Source of the DNA: Candidatus Ancaeobacter aquaticus
Lineage (GTDB): Bacteria; Auribacterota; Ancaeobacteria; Ancaeobacterales; Ancaeobacteraceae
NCBI GenBank assembly: GCA_030765405.1
Contig: JAVCCP010000037.1
Coordinates: forward strand, 1 to 41,453
Reading direction: 5' to 3'
DNA: 41,453 nt
The notes under the pieces were generated by a model that was not told the origin of the DNA, ran no database searches, and saw only the letters and a list, made by a program, of their open reading frames with translations. Position numbers and translations under genes: made by a program. Position 1 is the first letter of the stretch. Every line of letters starts with the position of its first letter. Positions 16,845-24,349 of this stretch are shown piece after piece.

Positions 16845-16873
16845 ATTATACGCTATAAATGCGGTTTTGTCAA
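16845..16873 (-). promoter_or_regulatory. Consensus sigma-70 promoter of the giant gene
   Basis: On the minus strand, TTGACA (16868-16873), a 17-bp spacer and TATAAT (16845-16850) form a perfect consensus, so strong constitutive or repressor-controlled transcription is expected. It sits back-to-back with the plus-strand module at 16938. Confidence 0.85.
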
Positions 16874-16937
16874 TAGGGCGAATTGCTTTTGCTTTACGTA
16901 AAATCTATACGAAATGGAGCATTTGCAAAAATCACTT

Positions 16938-16993
16938 TCCCCTATTGACAAAGATACGAATTTCTAATACTTTAGACTCATAAAATTATAATC
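16938..16993 (+). promoter_or_regulatory. Conserved 56-bp promoter module, copy 2
   Basis: TTGACA at 16945-16950 and TACTTT at 16968-16973 with 17 bp between; a further TATAAT is at 16987-16992. It matches 437-492 at 52 of 56 positions. It heads the plus-strand set starting with the 28-aa microprotein. Confidence 0.55.
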
Positions 16994-17057
16994 GGGCTTT
17001 AGAGGCAACGACAGGGAATAAACTTTCTATTTTTCCCGGGTGAGGGAAGGAGTTTGC

Positions 17058-17144
17058 ATGACCCAGTATATAGCTTATGGTGCATTATTAGCAGTAGGTT
17101 TCCATATTGGTAGTAAGATCGCCCAAAGGACGATAAAAAAGTAA
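17058..17144 (+). CDS. 28-aa putative membrane microprotein
   Basis: ATG 17058 to TAA 17142-17144 encodes MTQYIAYGALLAVGFHIGSK followed by IAQRTIKK. GGAAGGAG at 17045-17052 is six bases before ATG, a strong ribosome binding site. Residues 4-18 form one hydrophobic helix and the C-terminus is basic, so a single-pass inner-membrane peptide with a cytoplasmic basic tail is likely. It lies about 65 bp after the conserved promoter module and 61 bp before the STAS-like gene. It is not a family I recognise. Evidence is the ribosome site, promoter position and composition only. Confidence 0.55.
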   Translation: MTQYIAYGALLAVGFHIGSKIAQRTIKK

Positions 17145-17205
17145 AGTTACATAAATATAAAGGGCAGGGTATTAATACTAAAACTTATGTGTTGTAACTA
17201 TAGAG

Positions 17206-17601
17206 GTGGATATGAAATATAAAGAGAAGATAAATGGCAAAGATGGATGTTATTGGATAGAAGATGGTATCGTAAGGCATAATGTCGCTGTTAAAGAATA
17301 TACCCTTGAGATGGCTAAGGAGGTTGTTAAGTTCTGTAAGAAGCTTAATAAAGGGTCTAAACAGAAATGTCTTCTTTTGGTAGACATGGGGAACGTAACT
17401 GACCAGACACCCGAATCCACTAAATATATGTCCTCAGATCCGGAAATAAAGAAAGTCTTTCAAAAAGTTGCATTAATGGTTAAGAATATTTTTGTAAAAA
17501 TGGCGGGAGAATGTTATCTCAAATTAGCAAATCCTATTGTGCCAACCAAATTATTTACGGATGAGGCAGGGGCAATTAAGTGGCTGAAATCGAATAAATA
17601 A
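17206..17601 (+). CDS. Small STAS/SpoIIAA-like domain protein
   Basis: 131 aa (129 if the ATG at 17212 is used; AGAGGTGG overlaps the start region and does not settle the choice). The pattern is an N-terminal beta hairpin 'GCYWIEDGIVRHN', a helix 'LEMAKEVVKFCKKL', a strand KCLLLVDMGNV, the loop 'TDQTPESTKYM', a helix, and 'AIKWLKSN' at the end. This resembles the SpoIIAA/STAS-like fold of small proteins in environmental bacteria. There is no obvious partner kinase nearby, although a PAS/PAC remnant lies 320 bp downstream. Function is unknown; an anti-sigma-antagonist-like or stress role is conceivable. Confidence 0.55.
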   Translation: MDMKYKEKINGKDGCYWIEDGIVRHNVAVKEYTLEMAKEVVKFCKKLNKGSKQKCLLLVDMGNVTDQTPESTKYMSSDPEIKKVFQKVALMVKNIFVKMAGECYLKLANPIVPTKLFTDEAGAIKWLKSNK

Positions 17602-17635
17602 TTATTGAGTAAACTCCATATAATGATATACCTTT

Positions 17636-17917
17636 TTGGCTGGGAACAAACTACTAACAGAAATATTCAAACAGTACGTATTAAATATAGATGATGAAAT
17701 GAACGCTAAAAAAAGAATTGCTGATTTACGTAAACGAAAAATTACGGGAATAATATTAATAGCTTTTGGCTGTGTCGGTATAATACTTCCGGCCATGCCG
17801 GGATTATTGTTTATCGGGTCCGGGCTTAATATGCTAAAAAAAGGAAACGCCGCAAAAAACATTAAAAAACCTAAAAAACCGGTAAAAGGGCGTAAGACGT
17901 GTAAAAAAAGCGGTTAA
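17636..17917 (+). CDS. Small membrane protein with PGPGW-like hydrophobic hairpin
   Basis: Up to 93 aa. The start is uncertain: TTG 17636 gives the full frame, and ATG 17699 gives MNAKKRIADLRKRK onwards; neither has a clear Shine-Dalgarno. The core 'ITGIILIAFGCVGIILPAMP' followed by GLLFIGSGLNML resembles small two-helix PGPGW-type membrane proteins (Gly-rich helix, LPxxPG turn, second helix). The C-terminus is very basic (KKPKKPVKGRKTCKKSG). A PAC-motif remnant overlaps in another frame just after the end, so the C-terminus may have been altered by insertion. Confidence 0.5.
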   Translation: MAGNKLLTEIFKQYVLNIDDEMNAKKRIADLRKRKITGIILIAFGCVGIILPAMPGLLFIGSGLNMLKKGNAAKNIKKPKKPVKGRKTCKKSG

Positions 17918-17921
17918 AATT

Positions 17922-17984
17922 GTTGAGGATATCACCGAACACAAGAAGGCGGATGAGGCGCTGAAGGTAAAGGGGACAGGGTAG
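17922..17984 (+). pseudogene. PAS-domain PAC-motif remnant
   Basis: The frame reads VEDITEHKKADEALK then KVKGTG and a stop. 'DITEHKKAEEAL' is the highly typical end of a PAS/PAC sensor domain preceding a histidine kinase or GGDEF module. Nothing else of such a protein is present. The remnant ends in AAGGGGACAGGG, a REP-like sequence, at which the gene was apparently cut. Confidence 0.6.
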
Positions 17985-18216
17985 GCTCAAGTTACCAGTG
18001 CAACACTTGAATCCTGCATAATAATAGGATGAAAGGAGTTGCATATGTCCTAGCCGTTTAACTGTAGAAAATATCCTCGTTCAAAAGACAAACAGATAAT
18101 CCTATCCTGTGGTTTCTATTTTGAAGAAAAATCCCTGGCAGATTAGAATGCTGAAACGAGCTAGCCCGGTTTTGACGGACACAATAAAACGGGTACAATA
18201 CCCGGAAGGAGATTTT

Positions 18217-18993
18217 GTGGTGAATATAATCAAAAGAATTTTATTATTTGTTATTTTATTTATTGTAATTAGTTCGACGCAGACATTTGCGTTAATGGAA
18301 AACCGTCCGTTAAATACATCTGAGCCGACTTTGCTGAAGAGAGGGCAATTTCAAATTGCGACAGGCGGAACTTTTTTGAAACAGGCCAATAATGATAAGG
18401 AATGGGATTGGGTTTCCGATATTGAATACGGAATATTTGATTGGTTTGAGTATGATATTGAAATACCGCGTGTGTCAAACATCTATGGTGATGCGGATCT
18501 AGAAAACGTAAATGGTCTTGGTGATATCTCAATGTGCTGGGCGGTTAATCCTGTAAAAGAGGGAAAGTTTATTCCGACTATATCTTTTGCATGTTATTTG
18601 AAAACAAAAAGCGGTGACGAAGATAGGAATTTAGGAACCGGAACAAATGACTTTACAATACAGTTATTAATGTTAAAGACGTTTGGTAAATTATCTGTTG
18701 TAATGAACTTTGGATATACTTTTGTGGGGAAACCTTCCGGTGAAAACTTGAGGGATACTTTTAGCAATAATTACGCGCTAAAATATGAGCTTGCCGACAA
18801 ATTAGTTTTGGTCTCAGAAATTTACGGGCAAACAAATCAGAATAAAGACGCCTCGAATGATCCATGGAATATGCTGGGAGGTTTTATTTATAATATTAAT
18901 GATTTTTTGGCGTTTGATTGCGGTGTTGGGACGGGACTTAATAGTGAGAGTCCGGCTTTGAGGGTAACATCTGGTTTTGTTTTGACGTTTTAA
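18217..18993 (+). CDS. Outer-membrane beta-barrel protein (transporter/MetA-pathway-like)
   Basis: 258 aa from GTG 18217 (GTG 18220 is the alternative), chosen because AGGAG at 18207-18211 sits 5-8 bases upstream and the signal peptide 'NIIKRILLFVILFIVISS' begins immediately. An open frame back to 18109 lacks a ribosome site. The mature part starts with 'NRPLNTSEPTLLKRGQFQ' and shows alternating amphipathic strands with aromatic ends, terminating 'SPALRVTSGFVLTF'; a final Phe is typical of outer-membrane barrels. This resembles the 'transporter'/phenol-MetA-like barrel family of unknown substrate. The gene stands alone on the plus strand. Confidence 0.65.
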   Translation: MVNIIKRILLFVILFIVISSTQTFALMENRPLNTSEPTLLKRGQFQIATGGTFLKQANNDKEWDWVSDIEYGIFDWFEYDIEIPRVSNIYGDADLENVNGLGDISMCWAVNPVKEGKFIPTISFACYLKTKSGDEDRNLGTGTNDFTIQLLMLKTFGKLSVVMNFGYTFVGKPSGENLRDTFSNNYALKYELADKLVLVSEIYGQTNQNKDASNDPWNMLGGFIYNINDFLAFDCGVGTGLNSESPALRVTSGFVLTF

Positions 18994-19093
18994 AGGCATA
19001 TCGGGTATTAAAGGGACACGCACCTAATTATAGCAAATAATCAACGGATATCTTTTGGCACATTAATAATAGTGTCCCACCGATAACGGCTAA

Positions 19094-19276
19094 TGTCGCG
19101 ACCGACACTATGATAGCGACTTAGACGGATGGCAAGTTTGGATAACTGGGGAACAACAAACAACTGCTGCATTCCGCGTTACTGCAACCGCCGTCCCCGA
19201 ACCGTCAACATACGCGCTATTCGGCTTAGGTCTTTTTGGGCTTGTTTATTTTCGTAGAAGAGGCTTTAAAAAATGA
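19094..19276 (+). pseudogene. PEP-CTERM protein, C-terminal remnant
   Basis: The open frame after TAA 19091-19093 encodes a fragment ending VTATAVPEPSTYALFGLGLF, GLVYFRRRGFKK, stop. The PEP-CTERM tail is almost identical to that of the intact gene at 524-1789. Upstream there is no start codon or signal peptide, only 'DSDLDGWQVWITGEQ'. An imperfect inverted repeat GGGACAC (19013-19019)/GTGTCCC (19072-19078) marks the break. The fragment is presumably not expressed. Confidence 0.75.
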
Positions 19277-19277
19277 A

Positions 19278-19300
19278 AGACACGCCAGTGTCTATTTTTT
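19278..19300. terminator. Bidirectional hairpin terminator
   Basis: AGACAC (19278-19283), loop GCCA, GTGTCT (19288-19293), then ATTTTTT on the plus strand; on the minus strand the stem is followed by TTCATTTTTT. It overlaps the stop codon of the ion channel gene (19292-19294) and would end both convergent transcripts. It is missing in the duplicated locus at 1783. Confidence 0.7.
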
Positions 19301-20002
19301 GTGTGAAGAAACAAGCTGAAGACCAATGAGACGTGCAATAAACACGGTAAGAAATAATTGCCCGAGAATAGCTTCCATAACAGCAAGATTACGCACAAAA
19401 TCAGTTGCAGGCGTTATGTCCCCATACCCGAGCGTAGCAAGAGTTACAAAAGAAAAATACATTATCTCAGCAAAATTTAACGGACCACTTTTCATAACAA
19501 GAGAGTGGGGAGATATAAAGACAGCTATTTGATACACAAATGCCCATAATATTCCCATAAGGATATAGAGTGACGCCCCGCCCTGTATAGTGTCAACGGT
19601 AACATTCTTTTCAGCAAATATTCTCTTGAACAAAATACTTATGACAAGAACAAGAAATAGAGCAGAAATAAGAATAGTAATAAATCCCCAGGAAAGAGAA
19701 AGGTTTTTGTCGCCACCAATAACACTATTCAAAAAGAGAAAATTAAAAACAAATGCCACGGCAGCCATAATAAGACAGGTAATAAATAATCTTTTTCTTA
19801 ATTTAAGGGACCATAACACTGTAAGCATTATCAAAAGAACAAGGAATGAAAGAAAAGGAAATCCTTCTTTATCAAACAGTGGATTGAGCAAGAATAAAAG
19901 CAAAATACTCACAAAAAAATGGCTGTATTTATTTCTAAGAAAAGCATGTGCAAGTTTTAACATAACTGCTTTTTCTTCTCGGAATAATTTTCCCTCGCTC
20001 AT
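19292..20002 (-). CDS. Two-pore-helix potassium channel family protein (Ion_trans_2)
   Basis: 236 aa integral membrane protein. Four N-terminal hydrophobic helices precede a pore unit: helix 'LYILMGILWAFVYQIAVFI', pore loop 'MYFSFVTLATLGYGDITPA' with the K+ selectivity filter TLGYGD, and inner helix 'NLAVMEAILGQLFLTVFIA'. There is no RCK/TrkA_N domain. Its start is five bases after the stop of the RND pump gene, so it is very probably the last gene of the efflux operon. A channel in an efflux operon is unusual and could balance charge during proton-driven export (inference). Its 3' part is duplicated in damaged form at 1784-1917. Confidence 0.85.
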   Translation of the reverse strand: MSEGKLFREEKAVMLKLAHAFLRNKYSHFFVSILLLFLLNPLFDKEGFPFLSFLVLLIMLTVLWSLKLRKRLFITCLIMAAVAFVFNFLFLNSVIGGDKNLSLSWGFITILISALFLVLVISILFKRIFAEKNVTVDTIQGGASLYILMGILWAFVYQIAVFISPHSLVMKSGPLNFAEIMYFSFVTLATLGYGDITPATDFVRNLAVMEAILGQLFLTVFIARLIGLQLVSSHKK

Positions 20003-20007
20003 AATAT

Positions 20008-23000
20008 CTACTCTCCATCTTTTTTGTTTGGCACTTTAAAAAACACCGAGTACAGTACGGGCACAACGATTAATGTAAGAATCGTCGCAAAACCAAGACC
20101 AAACATTATCGTTACCGCCATCGACACAAAAAAAGCATCCCTGAGAAGCGGTGCCATACCTAGAATCGTGGTCAAAGCGGCCATCATCACTGGCCGCATA
20201 CGACTTACACCTGAATCAATGATCGCCTGATAATGGTCTTTACCGCTTTTAATTTCAAGATCGATCTGATCTATAAGCACAATCGCGTTTTTAATAAGCA
20301 TTCCGGATAAACTTAAGAGTCCAAGAAGAGACATAAAACCAAACGGCTGATCAAACAGTAACAGTCCTGCACTGACACCGATAAGAGCTAACGGCACACA
20401 GAGCCATATAATGAGCGGCTGCCGCAGAGCATTAAACAGGAAGATAACGATCAGTATCATCAAGACCGCAAATATCGGTATGCTTCCTGAAAGCGCGGCA
20501 GTAGCTTTCGCCGAATCTTCGTTTTCACCACCCCATCCGAGCGAATATCCGGGCATACCCTTTAACGGCATTTCCCTGTTAAACACTATGGGTAATGTTT
20601 TATCAGTAAATTTTTTAAAGGGATCCTCATTAGGCCCAAAAGTCTTTCCGAGAACCTGGCCGACATCCACGTTTAATGCTTTTTCAATTTTCGGTTTTAT
20701 GCGAGCGAGTAATTCACTTGAGAGTCCACTGCGCATATCAGTATGAATTGTAATTGTCGTTTTACGGTTTCGTCGAGCAATAGTAGCGTCTTCATATTCA
20801 GTTTTATATTCTGAGACAACCTGCTTAATAGGTATCGCTTTTTGTGCAACAGAACTCCATATAGTGAGATTATTGAGGTTATCAACATTTAACCGTTCAT
20901 CTTCGGGTGCACGAGCAACAATATCTATAAGGTAATCCTCTTCACGATACACACCTGTTTTAATGCCCAAGAAAGATGATTTCATTTCTTTTGCAAGATC
21001 AGGACGGGTAATCCCTGCTTTACGTGCCTGTGCCTCAAGTAATTGCGGTCTCACAACCTTGATCTTTTCACGCCAGTCAAGACGCATACCTTGAGCACCA
21101 CCATCGGCAATAATAACATTCTCAGCTTTTTTTGCTAACAGGCGAAGCTCCTCGTGATCAGGACCACTAATACGTACCTGTATCTTCCCTCCCTCACCGG
21201 GCCCGAGAGGAAACTTTCTAACATTCACCGTCACATCAGGTAACAATGCCTCGAGATCTTTTTGCGCTTGAGGGGCCATTGTTTTTATACGTTCATAGTC
21301 ATCTACATTAATAAGTATTTGCCCATAACTCGTCGAAGGAGTTTCAGGGGCATACACAAGGATAAACCGTATTTCACCGCCACCTATCGCAGACGTAACA
21401 TGATCGACACCTTCAAGATCCATAAGGTATTTTTCTGCTTGAACAAGTGCTTTTTCGGTATCACGGATATGCGTTCCTTCAGGCATCCAAAAATCAATAT
21501 AGAATTGCGGCCGGGTAGAAACAGGAAAGAAACTATTTTTTATAAAGTTAAATCCATATATTGAAAGAATAAATAATCCGGCCGTAACAGCTAAGGTTAC
21601 CCATCTATATTTGATACTTGTTTCCAATCCTTTTTTATAGAGTCGGAAAATGCCTCCTGCATACGGATCAGCGTCAGCTTTAGAAATATCTTTTTTAGGA
21701 TCTTTTCCTTTAAGGAACATTTTGCCGAGAAGCGGTGTCACCGTAACAGCAGTCACCCAGCTAAGTGACAGAGAAATTAAGATAACCTGATATAGTGTAC
21801 GACAATATTCACCGGTACTGTCATCTGACGTACCTATTGCAGCAAATGCAAGTATCGCAACAATAGTTGCACCTAAAAGTGGCGTCCCCGTTTGCGCAAC
21901 AACTTCTTTAGCCGCTTTCAAACGATCTTCACCTTGCTTAATCTTTATCATCATCCCTTCAGTAACAACAATTGCGTTATCAACAAGCATACCTAAAGCA
22001 ATAATAAGCGCACCGAGAGAGATTCGCTCAAGTGTCACATGAAACATATCCATAAAGATAAATGTACCGCAAATAGTAAGAAACAGAATAAAACCGATTA
22101 TGAGTCCGCATCGTACCCCCATAAATATGAGAAGAACAACAACAACGATAAGCACAGCCGCAACAAGATTATCTATAAAACTGTCTATTGATTTAACTAC
22201 AGAATCAGATTGTAGAGAAATTACCTCTAGCTCCATTCCAAGAGGTGCCTGCGGCTCAAGTTCTTTTAACTTTTGGTTTATCGATTCACCCATGACAACA
22301 ACATTGCCGCCAAGAACAGTAGATATTCCAAGCCCAACGGCGGGTTTACCGTCATATCTCAAGATTTTATCCGGAGGTTCTTTATATCCGCGTGTTATTG
22401 TTGCAACATCATTAAGGTATATCAGTTTATCCGAGCTTTTTGCACTGATAAGCAGATCACCAAATTGTTTTTCTGATACAAACTCTCCGGTAGGATTAAT
22501 AGGAATAAATTCTGTACCTATCGTTATTTTGCCTGCATCGGCAGGAAGATTTTTCGCTCCGAGGGAGTTATAAATATCTTCTTGAGATATACCGAGCTGC
22601 GCCATCTTCTGGCGATTCATCTCAACATATATAACTTCAGGCTGCCGCCCATAATCAATGATCTTTTTTACATCTGTAGCAAGTAACAACTCACGTTTTA
22701 AGAGATCAACAAAATCCTGCAATTCTTTATAGGTATACCCTTCTCCGGTGATTGCAATATATGCTCCGTACACATCGCCAAAATCATCATTTACGAGTGA
22801 AGGGCCGGATCCCGGTGGAAGTTGCACTTGATAATTCTGAACTTTCCTGCGCAGCTCATCCCATACTTGAGGAAGCTTATTTTTATCATATTGATCTTTT
22901 ATCGTTACTTTAACATTGGACATACCTCTGGTAGAAGTAGACTCAACAAAATCAAGCTGCCCGAGTTCCTGTACAGCTTTTTCAATAACGTTCGTTACTT

Positions 23001-23184
23001 CTTCTTCAACTTCTGCGGCACTCGCACCGGGGTATGGTGTCATAATGGTCGCGTTTTTGAGTGTAAATTCAGGATCTTCAAGCCGACTGAGATTTCCATA
23101 AGCAACAATACCGGCAATAACGACAAAAACGGTCATAACCATTGTTATGACATTTTTCTTTATGGCAAATTCAGCTATATTCAT
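20008..23184 (-). CDS. RND-family efflux pump inner-membrane permease (AcrB/HAE1-like)
   Basis: 1058 aa, the usual RND length. It begins MNIAEFAIKKNVITMVMTVF (TM1) followed by a periplasmic porter domain with 'PGASAAEVEEEVT'. TM4 has GMLVDNAIVV, where the first relay Asp is kept and the second is Asn, as in many RND subgroups. TM10 has SGMLIKNAIVLID with the conserved Lys. Twelve membrane helices arranged as two repeats with two large periplasmic loops are evident. It works as a trimer with the adaptor encoded just upstream; its ATG overlaps the adaptor's stop (TAATG), indicating translational coupling. Substrate is unknown. Confidence 0.93.
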   Translation of the reverse strand: MNIAEFAIKKNVITMVMTVFVVIAGIVAYGNLSRLEDPEFTLKNATIMTPYPGASAAEVEEEVTNVIEKAVQELGQLDFVESTSTRGMSNVKVTIKDQYDKNKLPQVWDELRRKVQNYQVQLPPGSGPSLVNDDFGDVYGAYIAITGEGYTYKELQDFVDLLKRELLLATDVKKIIDYGRQPEVIYVEMNRQKMAQLGISQEDIYNSLGAKNLPADAGKITIGTEFIPINPTGEFVSEKQFGDLLISAKSSDKLIYLNDVATITRGYKEPPDKILRYDGKPAVGLGISTVLGGNVVVMGESINQKLKELEPQAPLGMELEVISLQSDSVVKSIDSFIDNLVAAVLIVVVVLLIFMGVRCGLIIGFILFLTICGTFIFMDMFHVTLERISLGALIIALGMLVDNAIVVTEGMMIKIKQGEDRLKAAKEVVAQTGTPLLGATIVAILAFAAIGTSDDSTGEYCRTLYQVILISLSLSWVTAVTVTPLLGKMFLKGKDPKKDISKADADPYAGGIFRLYKKGLETSIKYRWVTLAVTAGLFILSIYGFNFIKNSFFPVSTRPQFYIDFWMPEGTHIRDTEKALVQAEKYLMDLEGVDHVTSAIGGGEIRFILVYAPETPSTSYGQILINVDDYERIKTMAPQAQKDLEALLPDVTVNVRKFPLGPGEGGKIQVRISGPDHEELRLLAKKAENVIIADGGAQGMRLDWREKIKVVRPQLLEAQARKAGITRPDLAKEMKSSFLGIKTGVYREEDYLIDIVARAPEDERLNVDNLNNLTIWSSVAQKAIPIKQVVSEYKTEYEDATIARRNRKTTITIHTDMRSGLSSELLARIKPKIEKALNVDVGQVLGKTFGPNEDPFKKFTDKTLPIVFNREMPLKGMPGYSLGWGGENEDSAKATAALSGSIPIFAVLMILIVIFLFNALRQPLIIWLCVPLALIGVSAGLLLFDQPFGFMSLLGLLSLSGMLIKNAIVLIDQIDLEIKSGKDHYQAIIDSGVSRMRPVMMAALTTILGMAPLLRDAFFVSMAVTIMFGLGFATILTLIVVPVLYSVFFKVPNKKDGE

Positions 23185-24305
23185 TAATCAACCAATTTTT
23201 CGTTTTCACTTTTTGGTAACACCTTCATACCTTCACGCAAATGACGGATACCTGATACAACGATCACTTCACCCTGCTTGATACCGCCTGTAATAACAAT
23301 GCCATTTGTACCCGTAATCTCACCGGTAGAAACTTTACGTTTATGTACCGTATCATCTTTCACGTCAAGAACCCATACCTGTGAGTTTCCTTCAGCATCG
23401 GGAAACACCGCATCGACAGGTACAATAATACGATCAGATGTATCTTTGCTTTCTTTACGATCATCAAAGAGAGCCACTCCAGCAGTCATGCCGGGATTTA
23501 TCATCACATCATCAGGTGAATCCATAACAAATTTTACGTGAAATGTTTGTGTCATCGGATCAGCTTCTGTTTCCCATTCAAGGAGCTTCAGATCAAAACG
23601 CCTCCCGGGCAATGCGTCAAATTCTGCAACAGCGCTCATCTCACCTTTTTTCTTTGTGAGTGAGGAAGCATCACTTTCAGGAATATCTATAACGACTTTA
23701 ATCTGCGTAAGATCTTGCAAACGAACGATCGGCTCTTTCGCATTAATATTTTGAAAATTTTCTACAAATTGTTTTGCTATAACACCTTTAAAAGGCGCTC
23801 TAAGATTTGTATCATCAAGCGCTTTTTCAGCTCTATTTAAATCAGAGAGAGAGACATCATGTTTTTCTTCTTTTACTTTTAAATCAGCGATCGGGACAAC
23901 ACCGTCTTCATACAGTTTACGATACCGTTTCAAGTCAGACTGCGCCTCAACATAACTCGCATTTGCAGCGGCAACAGTATATTTATAGTCACGCGGATCT
24001 AACCGAGCGATAAGAAAATCTTTGGCAACTTCCTGCCCTCTTTTTATTGGAAGTTCAATCAGTTTACCGCTAACTTCAAAGGCAATATCAGCAGTGTTTA
24101 TTGCTTCTGCTTTACCGGGATACGTTCCTTTTGACACAACCTGTTGGTCAGCGACAACCATCGTCTTTACTGGACGCGCTACTTGTGCTTTTTCTTCAGG
24201 TGCTTTTGATCCGCAAGAAGAAAGACACACAGCCATAACACACAAAAAACTGATGGAGAGTGCCTCTCCCTTTATTACCCGTTTAATTATTCGTTTTAAG
24301 TTCAT
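23184..24305 (-). CDS. RND efflux periplasmic adaptor (membrane fusion lipoprotein)
   Basis: 373 aa. A lipoprotein signal ends in LSSC with C31 as the lipidated Cys. The barrel-sandwich/lipoyl half motif 'ADIAFEVSGKLIELPIKRGQ' is followed by a short coiled coil 'VEAQSDLKRYRKLYEDG' and the return lipoyl half 'TNLRAPFKGVIAKQFVENF'. A beta-barrel and membrane-proximal domain complete it ('VDAVFPDAEGNSQVWVLD', 'VVSGIRHLREGMKVLP'). It bridges the RND permease and the TolC-like channel. Its stop overlaps the permease start by one base. Confidence 0.92.
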   Translation of the reverse strand: MNLKRIIKRVIKGEALSISFLCVMAVCLSSCGSKAPEEKAQVARPVKTMVVADQQVVSKGTYPGKAEAINTADIAFEVSGKLIELPIKRGQEVAKDFLIARLDPRDYKYTVAAANASYVEAQSDLKRYRKLYEDGVVPIADLKVKEEKHDVSLSDLNRAEKALDDTNLRAPFKGVIAKQFVENFQNINAKEPIVRLQDLTQIKVVIDIPESDASSLTKKKGEMSAVAEFDALPGRRFDLKLLEWETEADPMTQTFHVKFVMDSPDDVMINPGMTAGVALFDDRKESKDTSDRIIVPVDAVFPDAEGNSQVWVLDVKDDTVHKRKVSTGEITGTNGIVITGGIKQGEVIVVSGIRHLREGMKVLPKSENEKLVD

Positions 24306-24349
24306 AGATATTTACCTTTCTTCTTTTAAGGGAACGTGCGTAAACAATT

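Larger units (their letters stand above)
16643..16876 (-). repeat. Promoter-leader-signal-peptide cassette, copy 2
   Basis: Partner of 4930-5162, upstream of the giant gene. It contains the promoter at 16845-16873, the leader inverted repeat at 16809-16830 and the MKSKV start at 16720-16722. Homology covers the hydrophobic signal segment and stops in its C-region. The shared module suggests both genes are expressed and exported together. Confidence 0.85.

Noticed and set aside
18032-18110. Ribosome site and ATG (18045) of a possible IS30-type N-terminal remnant
   Set aside because: The frame stops at the third codon; a shifted frame reads SRLTVENILVQ, too short for a reliable assignment.
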